In this document: positions 1-7,948 of the stretch, piece after piece
Layout of the letters: each line of letters begins with the position of its first letter
Position numbering within the stretch: the stretch's first letter is position 1
DNA from: Planctomycetota bacterium
Lineage (GTDB): Bacteria > Planctomycetota > Planctomycetia > Pirellulales > Pirellulaceae
Direction: 5' to 3'
NCBI GenBank assembly: GCA_027622275.1
Contig: JAQBZB010000066.1
Location: forward strand, 1-34,709
Length of the DNA stretch: 34,709 nt
Program-made: the position numbers and the translations under genes
Notes under the pieces: model-generated
What the model was told of the DNA's origin: nothing
What the model saw: only the letters and a program-made list of their open reading frames with translations
Databases searched by the model: none

Positions 1-597
1 TCGCTGGAGCGTGGTTGCAGGCTGCGCCGCATTAAGTGTCTGACTTTGCTCCGCCTGTGCCGCCAGCTCGGCGTCGGCCAGCTTCCACTTCTGAAGCAAG
101 TCTGGGACATCTTCAAAGTTCAGATAGATCGGCGGCTTAGCGGGATTCACTGCCGTCGCCATCCCTGCGACTCGCCAGCCAATCGGCTCCTGGCGCAGCA
201 CCCACACGATTTCGTAAACCGTTTCCTCGCCGGACGGATCGAACTCGCTCCAAATGCTGTTGACGTGGACGCCTCCTTGCACATGTTTCACCTCGCCGAT
301 CGTATAACGGGCCGACGGAGCGCCCGGCGGTTGTACCGCCAATTCGTGTTCTTTCGTTTCGCGGCGCGCGATCGTCGTTAGCAAGGCTTCCGCCGTCTCG
401 TCGTCGCCATCGCGGAGTGCGTCGAGAAACGCCGCGACGACCGAATCCGGTTTGCTCATATCGGCAACCGCAGGCGGTGCTCCCGAGGTCGGATTGAGAT
501 TGATCGCGGGAGCTGTCGAGACGTCGGCGGGCGACGGGCCACACCCCAAGGAAACGGCAACGATCGAAGTGACGACGAGAAGCAGCTTGTTGCTCAT
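1..597 (-). CDS. Putative lipoprotein, C-terminus cut by window edge
   Basis: The minus-strand frame is open from an ATG at 597 down to base 1 (199 codons, no stop), so the C-terminus lies outside the window. The N-terminus is a lipoprotein signal peptide: a short basic start (MSNK), a hydrophobic stretch, then V-S-L-G-C as lipobox with Cys near residue 19. After a Pro/Ala-rich linker, residues from about 50 read as a folded domain (SKPDSVVAAFLDALRDGDDE) that resembles the small alpha+beta domains dealing with accumulated damage or load, but I cannot assign a family. The region around residues 90-150 is rich in Trp/Tyr (SIWSEFD, YEIVWVLRQEPIGWRVAG). It is probably membrane-anchored in the envelope. 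Function is unknown. A longer arginine-rich frame on the same strand (137-544) is a shadow. Confidence 0.7.
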   Translation of the reverse strand, partial: MSNKLLLVVTSIVAVSLGCGPSPADVSTAPAINLNPTSGAPPAVADMSKPDSVVAAFLDALRDGDDETAEALLTTIARRETKEHELAVQPPGAPSARYTIGEVKHVQGGVHVNSIWSEFDPSGEETVYEIVWVLRQEPIGWRVAGMATAVNPAKPPIYLNFEDVPDLLQKWKLADAELAAQAEQSQTLNAAQPATTLQR

Positions 598-758
598 AAG
601 GGTGACTTCCATGTCAGCAGCGAGCGGACGAGTTCGAGATCGACGCGCGCGGAGTGTCTCAGTTCTGATCCAACCCGTCAAGCCGAACGCGAACATGCGC
701 CCTTCAGGTGCTAGCAGCCTATGCAGCGGCGACGCTGAGCCTCGACAACGTGTACTCG

Positions 759-1322
759 CTACTCCGGCGCGAGTTCTTTCTCGTCGGCCGCTTTGCCGCC
801 AAACGAGGCGCGGAAAGGCTCGGCTGCCTCGGTAACGGTGGCACTCCCGCCAGTCATCTTGAGAAAGAAGTTACCTTTCCCTTCAACGGCAAGAATGACC
901 GCCATCATGCGGGCCCCCTTCATGGCTTCGGTCTTGCGTTCGATCGGCGGGCCGACGGGCTTCTTATAGGTTCCCGAGATGTCGACGATCACGTATTGGC
1001 CGAGTTCCGACTTGCCGCTCGTGGCCTTCGATTTGCGGCCATCGGCATAAAACTGATCGATCCAGCGTTCGATATTGGCTTTCACGTCGCCGCCGCCCCC
1101 GAACGAGAAGATCGCCAACTCAGCGGCTTCCTTGTCACCTTCCGCTGCGGGGATCTCGAACTGGGCCAAACGCAAGCGGCTGGTCGGTTCGGACTGTTTC
1201 CAACTAGCAGGGGTCTTGAGCGTGATCTCGCCGACTTTGACTTCCTTTAGTTCGTCGGCCGCGAAGATGCAGGTGGACGAAACGAGAACCAAGGCGGTGG
1301 CGATTGTTAAACGTGTAGACAT
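759..1322 (-). CDS. Small secreted protein of a planctomycete family with no named function
   Basis: This is a 187-aa protein. I placed the start at the ATG at 1322, not the longer frame from 1406, because the shorter form begins directly with a signal peptide (MSTRLTIATALVLVSS, cleavage near FAA-DEL at residue 21-22). The extra 28 residues look like untranslated leader. The mature part opens with VKVGEITLKTPASWKQ and contains LRLAQFEIPAAEGD, a Gly-rich IFSFGGGGDV at about 71-80, NIERWIDQF, a VIVDISGTYKKPVGPP segment and FFLKMTG near the end. From memory this pattern recurs in many planctomycete genomes as a hypothetical secreted protein. No enzymatic motif is visible. It follows the GYF_2 gene on the same strand with 80 bp between, so co-transcription is possible. 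Confidence 0.8.
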   Translation of the reverse strand: MSTRLTIATALVLVSSTCIFAADELKEVKVGEITLKTPASWKQSEPTSRLRLAQFEIPAAEGDKEAAELAIFSFGGGGDVKANIERWIDQFYADGRKSKATSGKSELGQYVIVDISGTYKKPVGPPIERKTEAMKGARMMAVILAVEGKGNFFLKMTGGSATVTEAAEPFRASFGGKAADEKELAPE

Positions 1323-1402
1323 TGTGAATTCCAGTCCAAGCAAAGTGATGTGTATTAAGGTGAGCCTACAGGCAACGGTGTTCGGTTTCGGTCCGGCGAA
1401 GC

Positions 1403-2071
1403 TCATGCGGCTCGCAGTATCACGACGGTAACAACCAGCAGCACGACGATCAACAGCCCCAGAATGATTAGCGGAGCGATCGATTTCTTTTTCACGGCTA
1501 CTCGGCGCGCCGGAGCAACGACTGGTTTGCTGATATCTTGTTCCTCATCTTCGGGAACGAGGAACGAGGGAGCTGGTTTCATCACCGCGGCTTTCGCCGA
1601 GGAAGGCACGGCCTCTAGCGATGGGAACACGGGTCCGGCCAGCTTCCAATCGGCCCAGCCCTCGCGCCACACCATCGAATCCGCGCTGACTCGACCTTCC
1701 GACAACCAACGCCGCATGACGTCACCGCGAGCCGGTCCATATTGGCCTCCAGCTGTCGGGCGAACGTACCACACGGAATCCGGCGACTCGGCAATCGGAT
1801 CGTAGGGAGCCGCTTCCGTGGTCGGCAGGACCGCTGATCGCTGGAGAACCGGATTGGCGGGCGCGGCACTCGCCGTCGTCGCGGCGGCCACTGTCCGGGC
1901 AGGCGATCCAACCGTCGTCGGACGGTGTTTGGGAGCATCGGGAGGCAGCTGGCTCTCCAGCGGAATCAGCACGCGCGAGTCGCAATGCGGACAGATCCCA
2001 CGCTTCCCAGCCAGGAACGCTTTGATGTTGAGTCGTCGCCCGCAATCGGGGCAATAAAACCGAATGCCCAT
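1403..2071 (-). CDS. Zinc-ribbon/GYF_2 domain protein with C-terminal membrane anchor
   Basis: A 222-aa protein in three parts. Residues 5-37 are a zinc ribbon with Cys7, Cys10, Cys27 and Cys30 (CPDC and CPHC). Residues 100-150 match the GYF_2 (DUF4339) pattern: VWYVRPTAGGQYGP, then a helix-like RWLSEGRVSADSMVWREGWADWK. Residues 198-219 are a single strong transmembrane helix ending almost at the C-terminus (LIILGLLIVVLLVVTVVIL), so the soluble part should face the cytoplasm as in tail-anchored proteins. GYF_2 domains are thought to mediate protein contacts, and the partner is unknown. No Shine-Dalgarno sequence is seen, but the ribbon begins at residue 5, which fixes the start. It is divergent from the ClpP-like gene, with palindrome D between. 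The same ribbon plus GYF_2 start recurs in the 1439-aa protein at 25520. Confidence 0.85.
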   Translation of the reverse strand: MGIRFYCPDCGRRLNIKAFLAGKRGICPHCDSRVLIPLESQLPPDAPKHRPTTVGSPARTVAAATTASAAPANPVLQRSAVLPTTEAAPYDPIAESPDSVWYVRPTAGGQYGPARGDVMRRWLSEGRVSADSMVWREGWADWKLAGPVFPSLEAVPSSAKAAVMKPAPSFLVPEDEEQDISKPVVAPARRVAVKKKSIAPLIILGLLIVVLLVVTVVILRAA

Positions 2072-2180
2072 TAAGTTACTTGTGGGTCGGGGCGAGAGGG
2101 TCAGGCGTTGTCGAAGCCTTTGTTTCTGGAGAATCCATTATACATTGAGCGATTCCGATGGGAAGCGAAGCGCAACGCCA

Positions 2181-2333
2181 GGTAGTGTCCTGATAGTGTG
2201 GGGGCACCAAGACACAAGCTCGACGCGCAAGCGAGTGGGTGTTCTCAGCCCTTTGACTCACTCGCTTGCGCGTCGAGCTTGTATTTCCCGCCGATCGATA
2301 CTGGGCGCGCCCCCACACTATTAGGACACTACC
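2181..2333. repeat. Long palindromic element, family D (MITE-like)
   Basis: The element has nested inverted repeats. The outer arms are 2181-2204 and 2310-2333 (ggtagtgtcctgatagtg versus its complement, one mismatch). The inner arms are 2214-2237 and 2259-2282 (acaagctcgacgcgcaag, 24 bp, perfect). The outer arms look like terminal inverted repeats, and both ends carry GGTAGTGTCC/GGACACTACC. It holds no open reading frame of its own. Outside the ends, CAACGC is found at 2173-2178 and again at 2334-2339. This might be remains of a target duplication, but the left copy is not flush. The element fills most of the 358-bp gap between the divergent GYF_2 and ClpP-like genes; I see nothing else in that gap. 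Confidence 0.85.
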
Positions 2334-2429
2334 CAACGCGAAGCCAGCGGGCGGTTCCTTGCGGTGCGTTGCAGATCGGCGTATACCACATCCCAACCAG
2401 TCCACCAACCAGCGGTAGGAATCATCCGT

Positions 2430-2987
2430 ATGCAGGAAGAAATCGAAGATCAACCGGAAGGCCCCGTCGAGATTGCGATCGTCGGCGATATGACCGAACA
2501 CGGCGCGGACTTGACGGACAAACTGCTCAGTGTCCCCCAGGGCGGTGAGTGTATCATCTATTTCGACTCGCCTGGCGGCAGCCCGTATTGTGGGCTGTCG
2601 CTGATGAACTTGATCGTCATGCGTCAGTTGCTGGCGACCGGCATCGTGACGGGCGAGTGCTCGTCAGCGGCGCTCTGGCCATTGGCCGCGTGTGCGCGTC
2701 GCGTGGTAACGCCCTACAGCGTTCTGCTCTTTCATCCCATGCGTTGGCAGAGTGATGAAAGCGTCCAGCTGTCGGAAGCCGCCGAATGGGCTCGGCACTT
2801 CGCGCACCTGGAAGGACAAATGGACCGGTTGCTCGCCGACATGTTCGGAATCGCGCACGACGAGATCGAGGGCTGGGTGCGACCGGGAACTTATGTCTCA
2901 GGCCCGGAGTTCGCCGCCGCCGGTTTGGCCGAACTCGTCGATGTCGTCAAACTCGCCCAGGAGTTTCGCAAGCGTTTGGAAACGTAA
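2430..2987 (+). CDS. ClpP-like (ATP-dependent Clp protease proteolytic subunit family) protein
   Basis: A 185-aa protein with the ClpP/crotonase fold pattern. Asp46-Ser-Pro-Gly-Gly50 corresponds to the ClpP NSPGG loop, GECSSAAL at 75-82 to GQAASMGA, making Ser79 the likely nucleophile, and LLFHPM with His102 to the catalytic His (spacing 23 versus about 25 in ClpP). The third triad position, expected near RD-x-F/Y-x-S, reads R151-P-G-T-Y-V-S, so the usual Asp seems to be replaced by Gly153. The segment EFAAAGLAELVD matches the family's EAxxxGLVD. The start at 2430 is chosen over 2364: it has GTAGGA 9 nt upstream, and the extra 22 residues are unlike the family and lie near the palindrome. It is shorter and more divergent than housekeeping ClpP (about 195-200 aa), so it may be a specialised or non-proteolytic paralogue. 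Confidence 0.75.
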   Translation: MQEEIEDQPEGPVEIAIVGDMTEHGADLTDKLLSVPQGGECIIYFDSPGGSPYCGLSLMNLIVMRQLLATGIVTGECSSAALWPLAACARRVVTPYSVLLFHPMRWQSDESVQLSEAAEWARHFAHLEGQMDRLLADMFGIAHDEIEGWVRPGTYVSGPEFAAAGLAELVDVVKLAQEFRKRLET

Positions 2988-3044
2988 CAACAAGTTGCTC
3001 TTTCCCTTGAGTACGCGTCGGCGGTAGCATGACCGGCCACCTGG

Positions 3045-3051
3045 AAAGGAG
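3045..3051 (+). promoter_or_regulatory. Ribosome binding site selecting a TTG start
   Basis: AAAGGAG lies 8 nt upstream of the TTG at 3060. No ATG or GTG in the frame gives as good a spacing, and the TTG start places the hydrophobic signal sequence right at the N-terminus of the following gene. Confidence 0.6.
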
Positions 3052-3059
3052 CCGGTACG

Positions 3060-4445
3060 TTGCAATCTCGCTGGAACTTCGTGTTCTTGATGCTTCCTTG
3101 GCTGTGCTGTTGTGCGTGCAAACAAAACGAGCCGCCGATCAAGGAACCATCGGATGTCGCCCAATACGCGACGTTGCCGGGTGTGACCAACACGCACAAC
3201 GAAGCGCTGCAAGCGGAACTCGCCCGACTGCTCGCCGAGCAAGCGACACCGCTCCAGCTGATGGGAAAGCCGTCACGGTCCAAATCGGTTCAGCCTCGAC
3301 TGGAGGCGATACCCCGCGCCGCTGCAGCCGTCGCGCGGCTGGATGTGATCTTCCCGCCCAACTTTCGCGACTCGGGCCGCGAGCATCTCGATAAGGTCTG
3401 GCCCGCGGAAGGATTCGAGTTCACTCCGGCAACTCTGCATGTTGTCGCGTCTTTAACCGAACGCTATCGAACCAAACGCGAGCAGTACGAGCAGGAAGCT
3501 TCGGCAGTGGACTTTCAACTGCCGGTGAATCATTCGCTTGGATTGACGGCGGACACAAGTTATCTCGATGCCATCGAGATTGGTCATCGGCTCGAAGGTC
3601 TGTACGCCGCCGAGTTGTTGGCGGGCGGTGATCCGGAGGCAGCGATCACTCCGCTGCGGCTAATGCTCCGCGTGAGCGAATTGCTGGCCGCCGAGAAGAG
3701 CATCGTCTCGCGCGGCGCTGGAGCCCTGCGGCGAGGCGAAACGCTGCAAGTGTTGGAAGGCATCGCGCGGCACTCCGCGGCGACACCCTCCGTCCATCGG
3801 CAACTGAACATGCTGCTCGACCAGCAATTGGAGCGATGGCCGGATGATGCCAACGCCTGGATCGGCGATCGGGCTCAGGGTTTGCACACGTACGAGTTGG
3901 TTCGCGGCGGTTACCTGTTGTCGCTGTTCACCTATGACGAGATCCGCGAATTCCGCGACGAGATCGGCATTCAGCAACTGGCGGAACTCGTGGCCCGCAA
4001 TATTGATCAAGACGAGTTGTTTTACTTGCAGACCATGCGCAACATCGTCGACGTCTGCCGGCGACCGCACTACGAGCGAGGTGCCGTATTTCAGCAGATC
4101 GAAACCAACCTGGAGCTGCTGCGCGGCCGCGACAGCTATCCGTTCGTTGCGGATCAGCTGCTGTTATTGCAGCTTGAACAGGGTAGTCGCCTGATGGCCT
4201 TGGATCGGGCGCGGTGCGAAGCGTGGGCTTTGGCACTACGTCTTGCCGGGGGCGACGTTCCACCCAAGCCAACCATCAACCCGCTCACCGGCGATGAGTT
4301 CTTTGTTGATGTAACCGAGACGCAAGTCACCATCGACGCGATCGATCCGGACCAAGGCCAAGCGGCGGCCATTGTTCCGCGGCTATCACTCGATGCGGCC
4401 GCGCTGCGAATCAGTTCGCCGCTGTTACGCGAGCGGCGTCAATAG
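3060..4445 (+). CDS. Putative exported lipoprotein of unknown family
   Basis: A 461-aa protein starting at TTG (supported by AAAGGAG upstream). The N-terminus MQSRWNFVFLMLPWL is a signal sequence leading into a Cys cluster (CCCAC, residues 16-20). One of these Cys is probably lipidated, although the box is not canonical. The rest is largely helical and Leu/Ala/Arg-rich without Gly-rich or catalytic motifs. It includes ASLTERYRTKREQYEQEAS, HRLEGLYAAELLAGGDPEAA and a DDANAWIGDRAQGLHTYELVRGGYL stretch. An NPLTGDEFFVDVTETQ segment near 415-430 resembles a beta-rich tail. I do not recognise the family. It is 72 bp downstream of the ClpP-like gene on the same strand and converges on the dehydrogenase gene, with palindrome B1 between. 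Confidence 0.75.
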   Translation: MQSRWNFVFLMLPWLCCCACKQNEPPIKEPSDVAQYATLPGVTNTHNEALQAELARLLAEQATPLQLMGKPSRSKSVQPRLEAIPRAAAAVARLDVIFPPNFRDSGREHLDKVWPAEGFEFTPATLHVVASLTERYRTKREQYEQEASAVDFQLPVNHSLGLTADTSYLDAIEIGHRLEGLYAAELLAGGDPEAAITPLRLMLRVSELLAAEKSIVSRGAGALRRGETLQVLEGIARHSAATPSVHRQLNMLLDQQLERWPDDANAWIGDRAQGLHTYELVRGGYLLSLFTYDEIREFRDEIGIQQLAELVARNIDQDELFYLQTMRNIVDVCRRPHYERGAVFQQIETNLELLRGRDSYPFVADQLLLLQLEQGSRLMALDRARCEAWALALRLAGGDVPPKPTINPLTGDEFFVDVTETQVTIDAIDPDQGQAAAIVPRLSLDAAALRISSPLLRERRQ

Positions 4446-4462
4446 GTGGATGTGCTGAACGC

Positions 4463-4559
4463 ATTTCAAAATCGGGAGGGCGAGGCTCCCGCCGAGCCGA
4501 GACTCCGCAAACATAGGCTCAGCAGGAGCTTCGCCCTCCCGAAATCCCGGTTTTGAAAT
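4463..4559. repeat. Palindromic element, family B, copy 1; possible bidirectional terminator
   Basis: The inner arms are 4473-4498 (cgggagggcgaggctcccgc...) and 4516-4541, about 26 bp with four mismatches. The outer arms are atttcaaaa (4463-4471) and ttttgaaat (4551-4559). It sits between two converging genes (stops at 4445 and 4565), and the A/T-rich outer arms give a T-run on each side of a GC-rich stem. That is what a terminator working in both directions would need; this role is inferred. Related copies are at 22028-22089 and 34699 onward. Confidence 0.8.
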
Positions 4560-4564
4560 ACGCT

Positions 4565-7117
4565 CTAGTCGCTGGCCGCGGCGGGCATGATGAAGGCGAC
4601 CAAGTCGTTCAGCTCTTGAATCGTCAAGCTGTGCAGCAGACCTTCGGGCATGATCGACGTGGGCATTTCGCGATGAAACTCGATGTCATCCTTCTTGACG
4701 GTGAACTCTTTCCCGTCGATGCCGAGATACGCCTCTTGGTTCCCTCCCTTGCGGCGAGGTAGACCCACGAGCGTCTTGCCGTCCGTCGTGACGATCTGCC
4801 AGGGCGTGTATTCCGGAGCCATCTGCTTACTCGGCTGCAGGATGGTTTCCAACAGCCATGCGACGCCTTCAGACGCAACGCGCTGACGAATCTTCGACAG
4901 GTCAGGACCGACGGCGCTGCCGCGACCATCGATCGTGTGGCATTTCGAGCAAGTTCCGACCTTGCTGCCGAAGAAGATGCGTTGCCCGGCAGCGGCGTCG
5001 CCATCGCCGGTCAGCAACTGCTTCCAGGCGTCCGTTTGTTCATGCGCGGGCCGGGTGCCCGTCGTCTGGTGCAAGAGTCGATTCACGGCTTCACTCACCG
5101 TCGGACGAGCTTGAGCCAGTTTCGAAAGCGAGTCCTTCTGAACTTCGGTCAACGTCATGCCAACTAGCGAGCGCAACGCTTCATCACGCAAGCGAGCTTC
5201 GTCGTTGCCGGCGATGTCCAGCAACAACTCGATATGCGAATCGGCTGTCGCCGCAAGACCTGCAATCGCCGCGGCTCGAACTGCCTCTGCCTGACCGTCG
5301 TCCGTCGCGACTTCGACCAAGGTCGTATCGCGACGAGTATCAGGATGATTCGCCAACGTACGAACCGCTTCCAGCCGCAGCTCTGGGTCCGCATGATTCG
5401 AGAGCGCGATCAAATCATCCACGGCGAGACCTTTCGCATCGGGCGCGATCATCCGCAGGCAGAGGCTCCGAATCGCGACCGGCGCTTCCGCATCCTTGAT
5501 TTTGGCGAGCAGCAACTCGACGGACGGTTGGTCCGACGGCTCTTTGTTGTCGAGCCGATCGAGCGCCGCCGCCACGGCGCGGAACAGCCGATAATCGAGA
5601 TCGCTGGAATTGAGCATTCGCATGAGATCAGGCCGGTAGTCAACCAGCTTGTCATCGGCAATCCATTTGACAGCGACAAAACGAGTGTCGGGATTGTCTG
5701 CGGCCAGGAACTGATGGAGTTGGCCAGTTGCGAAATGGGGACTCATCGCTTCGTTGCGACGAGCGGCAAGCAGGACAGCCAGCCCATCCTTGGTGTTTGC
5801 CATCAAGGCGTGTGATTTGCGAAGTTCTCCGGACAGGCTGGCAATTCCTGCATGTATCAGGAGCGGATCGCCGTGCTGTGCGAGCACTTCCGTTAACTCA
5901 TCCAGATTCGGCGTCTTGCTGTGGGACGTCAACCGCGTATGAGCTGACTCCGATGAATGGGCTTGCACTTTTGGCATCTCCTTCGGTCGTATCCGCCAGA
6001 TGCGACCTTGCTTGTGCAATGAGTAGCTGCTCGAAACCCAATCACTGACGTAGACCGTTCCGTCGGGAGCGACATCGATACCAACAGGCCGAAAACCGTC
6101 AGGCCCTTCGATCAAGATGTCGCGTTGGGCGTCGACGAGCCCTTTGTCAAGTCGTTGCGTGATCGAGTAGCGCTCAACGCGATGATCGGCCCAGCAAGGC
6201 ACAAACAGATTGCCGACGTACTCTTTCGGAAACGCATTGGCCTCGTACGCGACAATGGCACCTGGAGCTTCGCCGGTTCCCGCGATCATCGGCAGTGTGC
6301 CGGGGATCTCGCCGTTCCAGCAAATCAGCGGATGCAAACCAGTGCGTCCGTAGCGATACTCGTAGCCGTAGTCGCCTCCCTCGATGACTTGGATCAATCG
6401 GCAGGGCGGCGATGCTCCGGGGTCGTTGTCGGTTCCGAACACGCGCCCGAACGCATCGGTACACATCCCGTACGGGTTCCACCAACCCGTCGAGACGCGT
6501 CGCAGCTTCGTTCCGTCCGGCCGGACATGGTACGTGCTGCCCCCTTCGCCGCCACCGCTGAAGCTCGTGCCATCGGTTCCGTGCAAGGTATACGCAGCGC
6601 CCAAGTTCTCGCCCAGTCCGAAGTTCAAACCGCCATCGAAATCGAACGCCAAACCTGACAGTCCGTTGTGCGGATAGTTGCCTTGCGTGTCGAGCCACGC
6701 GATTCGTGTCACCTCGTCGGCTTTGTCATCTCCGTTGGTATCGCGCATGCGGTGGATGTCGCGCCGCGTGGCGACGTACAACCAGCCATCGTGATGGAAC
6801 TGGATATCCATAACATGCGTAAAGCCTTCGTGGAAGATCGTCCGCTTGTCCGCGCGTCCGTCACCATCGGTGTCCTCGAGGATCAAGATGCGATCCGCCG
6901 TCGGGCCGTCGTAGTCATCGGGGCGGAAGTGTGTGTGACTCTCGGCGACAAAGACGCGGCCGTCGCTCGCCACGGCCAGTCCCGTCGGCGTGACGATACT
7001 TGGATGCTCGGCGAACAACTCGACCTTCAACCGCTCGTCGCGAGCTTGGGGCGCGTCAGCGGCCATTGTGACGGAAGCGGTCACGAACAAAACAATTGTC
7101 GCGGCGGCATGGCGCAT
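4565..7117 (-). CDS. Secreted PVC-type dehydrogenase: beta-propeller, HEAT repeats, heme-binding cytochrome c domain
   Basis: An 850-aa protein of the planctomycete family known as putative membrane-bound dehydrogenase with C-terminal heme-binding domain (TIGR02604/TIGR02603 types). I start it at the ATG at 7117, with GGGAGG about 6 nt upstream, followed by a signal peptide ending ...VTMAADAP near residue 20. The longer frame to 7273 is only translated palindrome A1. Residues about 28-400 are a PQQ-sugar-dehydrogenase-like propeller (PTGLAVASDGRVFVAES) with Asp-rich calcium-like loops DTDGDGRAD and DTNGDDKAD. The middle (about 430-690) has Leu-rich alpha repeats of HEAT type. The C-terminus has CSKCH at 723-727 (CxxCH heme site), GPDLSKI, and SIMPEGLL, whose Met is the likely axial ligand. 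The substrate is unknown; periplasmic oxidation of a sugar or related compound with electron transfer to heme is inferred. Confidence 0.93.
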   Translation of the reverse strand: MRHAAATIVLFVTASVTMAADAPQARDERLKVELFAEHPSIVTPTGLAVASDGRVFVAESHTHFRPDDYDGPTADRILILEDTDGDGRADKRTIFHEGFTHVMDIQFHHDGWLYVATRRDIHRMRDTNGDDKADEVTRIAWLDTQGNYPHNGLSGLAFDFDGGLNFGLGENLGAAYTLHGTDGTSFSGGGEGGSTYHVRPDGTKLRRVSTGWWNPYGMCTDAFGRVFGTDNDPGASPPCRLIQVIEGGDYGYEYRYGRTGLHPLICWNGEIPGTLPMIAGTGEAPGAIVAYEANAFPKEYVGNLFVPCWADHRVERYSITQRLDKGLVDAQRDILIEGPDGFRPVGIDVAPDGTVYVSDWVSSSYSLHKQGRIWRIRPKEMPKVQAHSSESAHTRLTSHSKTPNLDELTEVLAQHGDPLLIHAGIASLSGELRKSHALMANTKDGLAVLLAARRNEAMSPHFATGQLHQFLAADNPDTRFVAVKWIADDKLVDYRPDLMRMLNSSDLDYRLFRAVAAALDRLDNKEPSDQPSVELLLAKIKDAEAPVAIRSLCLRMIAPDAKGLAVDDLIALSNHADPELRLEAVRTLANHPDTRRDTTLVEVATDDGQAEAVRAAAIAGLAATADSHIELLLDIAGNDEARLRDEALRSLVGMTLTEVQKDSLSKLAQARPTVSEAVNRLLHQTTGTRPAHEQTDAWKQLLTGDGDAAAGQRIFFGSKVGTCSKCHTIDGRGSAVGPDLSKIRQRVASEGVAWLLETILQPSKQMAPEYTPWQIVTTDGKTLVGLPRRKGGNQEAYLGIDGKEFTVKKDDIEFHREMPTSIMPEGLLHSLTIQELNDLVAFIMPAAASD

Positions 7118-7140
7118 GGTCGTCCTCCCATCAGCAGATT

Positions 7141-7201
7141 TGTACGATGGCCTTCCAAGGCCGTCGATTGCGTCACGACGGTCTTGGAAGGCCATCGTAC
7201 A
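7141..7201. repeat. Palindromic element, family A, copy 1
   Basis: The arms are 7141-7166 (tgtacgatggccttccaagg...) and 7176-7201. They are 26 bp with one mismatch around a 9-base loop. The element lies between divergent genes: 24 bp upstream of the dehydrogenase start at 7117 and about 94 bp upstream of the 7295 start. Read as protein it gives the artefactual MAFQDRRDAIDGLGRPSY. A second copy with the same arms is at 24376-24434. Confidence 0.9.
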
Positions 7202-7294
7202 GGTTAGCGAAGCAGGGCCAGACGTGCTACAAGTGGTTTGCGATTGTGTGTCATGCGGCTTGTCCACTGACACCGTCTCCGTTAGAACAACGTC

Positions 7295-7948
7295 ATGTCT
7301 GATACGCTCCTCGCACCGACCTTCCTGTTCCGCTTTTCAACAGCTTGTCATCGACGCAAGAGCGTCTGGTCGGATCGCGGCATCAAGCTGAGCGACAAGT
7401 ATATCCTGCCCAGCTTCAGCGAGTTGGAAGGGCGAAAGCAATTCGCCGATCTGCGGGCGGCTTGGAACGAAGAAGGTTTGTTATTCGTCGTGCAAGTGAG
7501 CGGCAAGAAGCAAACGCCCTGGTGCCGTCCGACTCGGATGGAAGATAGCGATGGATTGCAGATCTGGATCGATACCCGCGACTCGCACAACGTGCATCGG
7601 GCCAATCGTTTCTGTCATCGGTTTCAGTTTCTCCCGTCTGGTGGCGGCCATCGCCTGGATCAACCGATTGCGGCGCTGTTCCCCATCAATCGTGCGAAGG
7701 AGAGCCCGAAGCCGGTCGAAGCGGAGTCGTTTCGCATCCGCAGCACGATCCGCCCGGACGGCTACACCTTGGAAGCCCTGATCCCCGCGAAAGCGCTCAC
7801 CGGCTTTAATCCCACCGATAACCCGCGGCTTGGATTCACGTACGCGGTCGTCGATCGAGAACTCGGTTGGCAGACCTTCAGCGTTGGCCCCGAGTTTCCC
7901 TTCGTCGAAGACCCAAGCCTGTGGGGCACGCTGGAATTGGCCCCTTAA
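7295..7948 (+). CDS. CBM9-like (carbohydrate-binding family 9 fold) protein
   Basis: A 217-aa protein whose pattern fits the CBM9/DOMON-like beta-sandwich. It has an AAWNEEGLLFVVQVSGK strand pair, then EDSDGLQIWIDTRDSHNVHR (family pattern gDsxxxwIDtr), FCHRFQFLPSG, and a C-terminal DGYTLEALIPAKALTGFNP, with LGFTYAVVDRELGWQTFS and SLWGTLELAP closing the domain. No signal peptide or membrane segment is seen, so it appears cytoplasmic. That is unusual for a carbohydrate-binding module, so a true sugar role is uncertain. No good Shine-Dalgarno sequence precedes the ATG. It is divergent from the dehydrogenase. Its stop overlaps the stop of the converging gene at 7945: the four bases TTAA hold both stop codons. 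Confidence 0.65.
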   Translation: MSDTLLAPTFLFRFSTACHRRKSVWSDRGIKLSDKYILPSFSELEGRKQFADLRAAWNEEGLLFVVQVSGKKQTPWCRPTRMEDSDGLQIWIDTRDSHNVHRANRFCHRFQFLPSGGGHRLDQPIAALFPINRAKESPKPVEAESFRIRSTIRPDGYTLEALIPAKALTGFNPTDNPRLGFTYAVVDRELGWQTFSVGPEFPFVEDPSLWGTLELAP

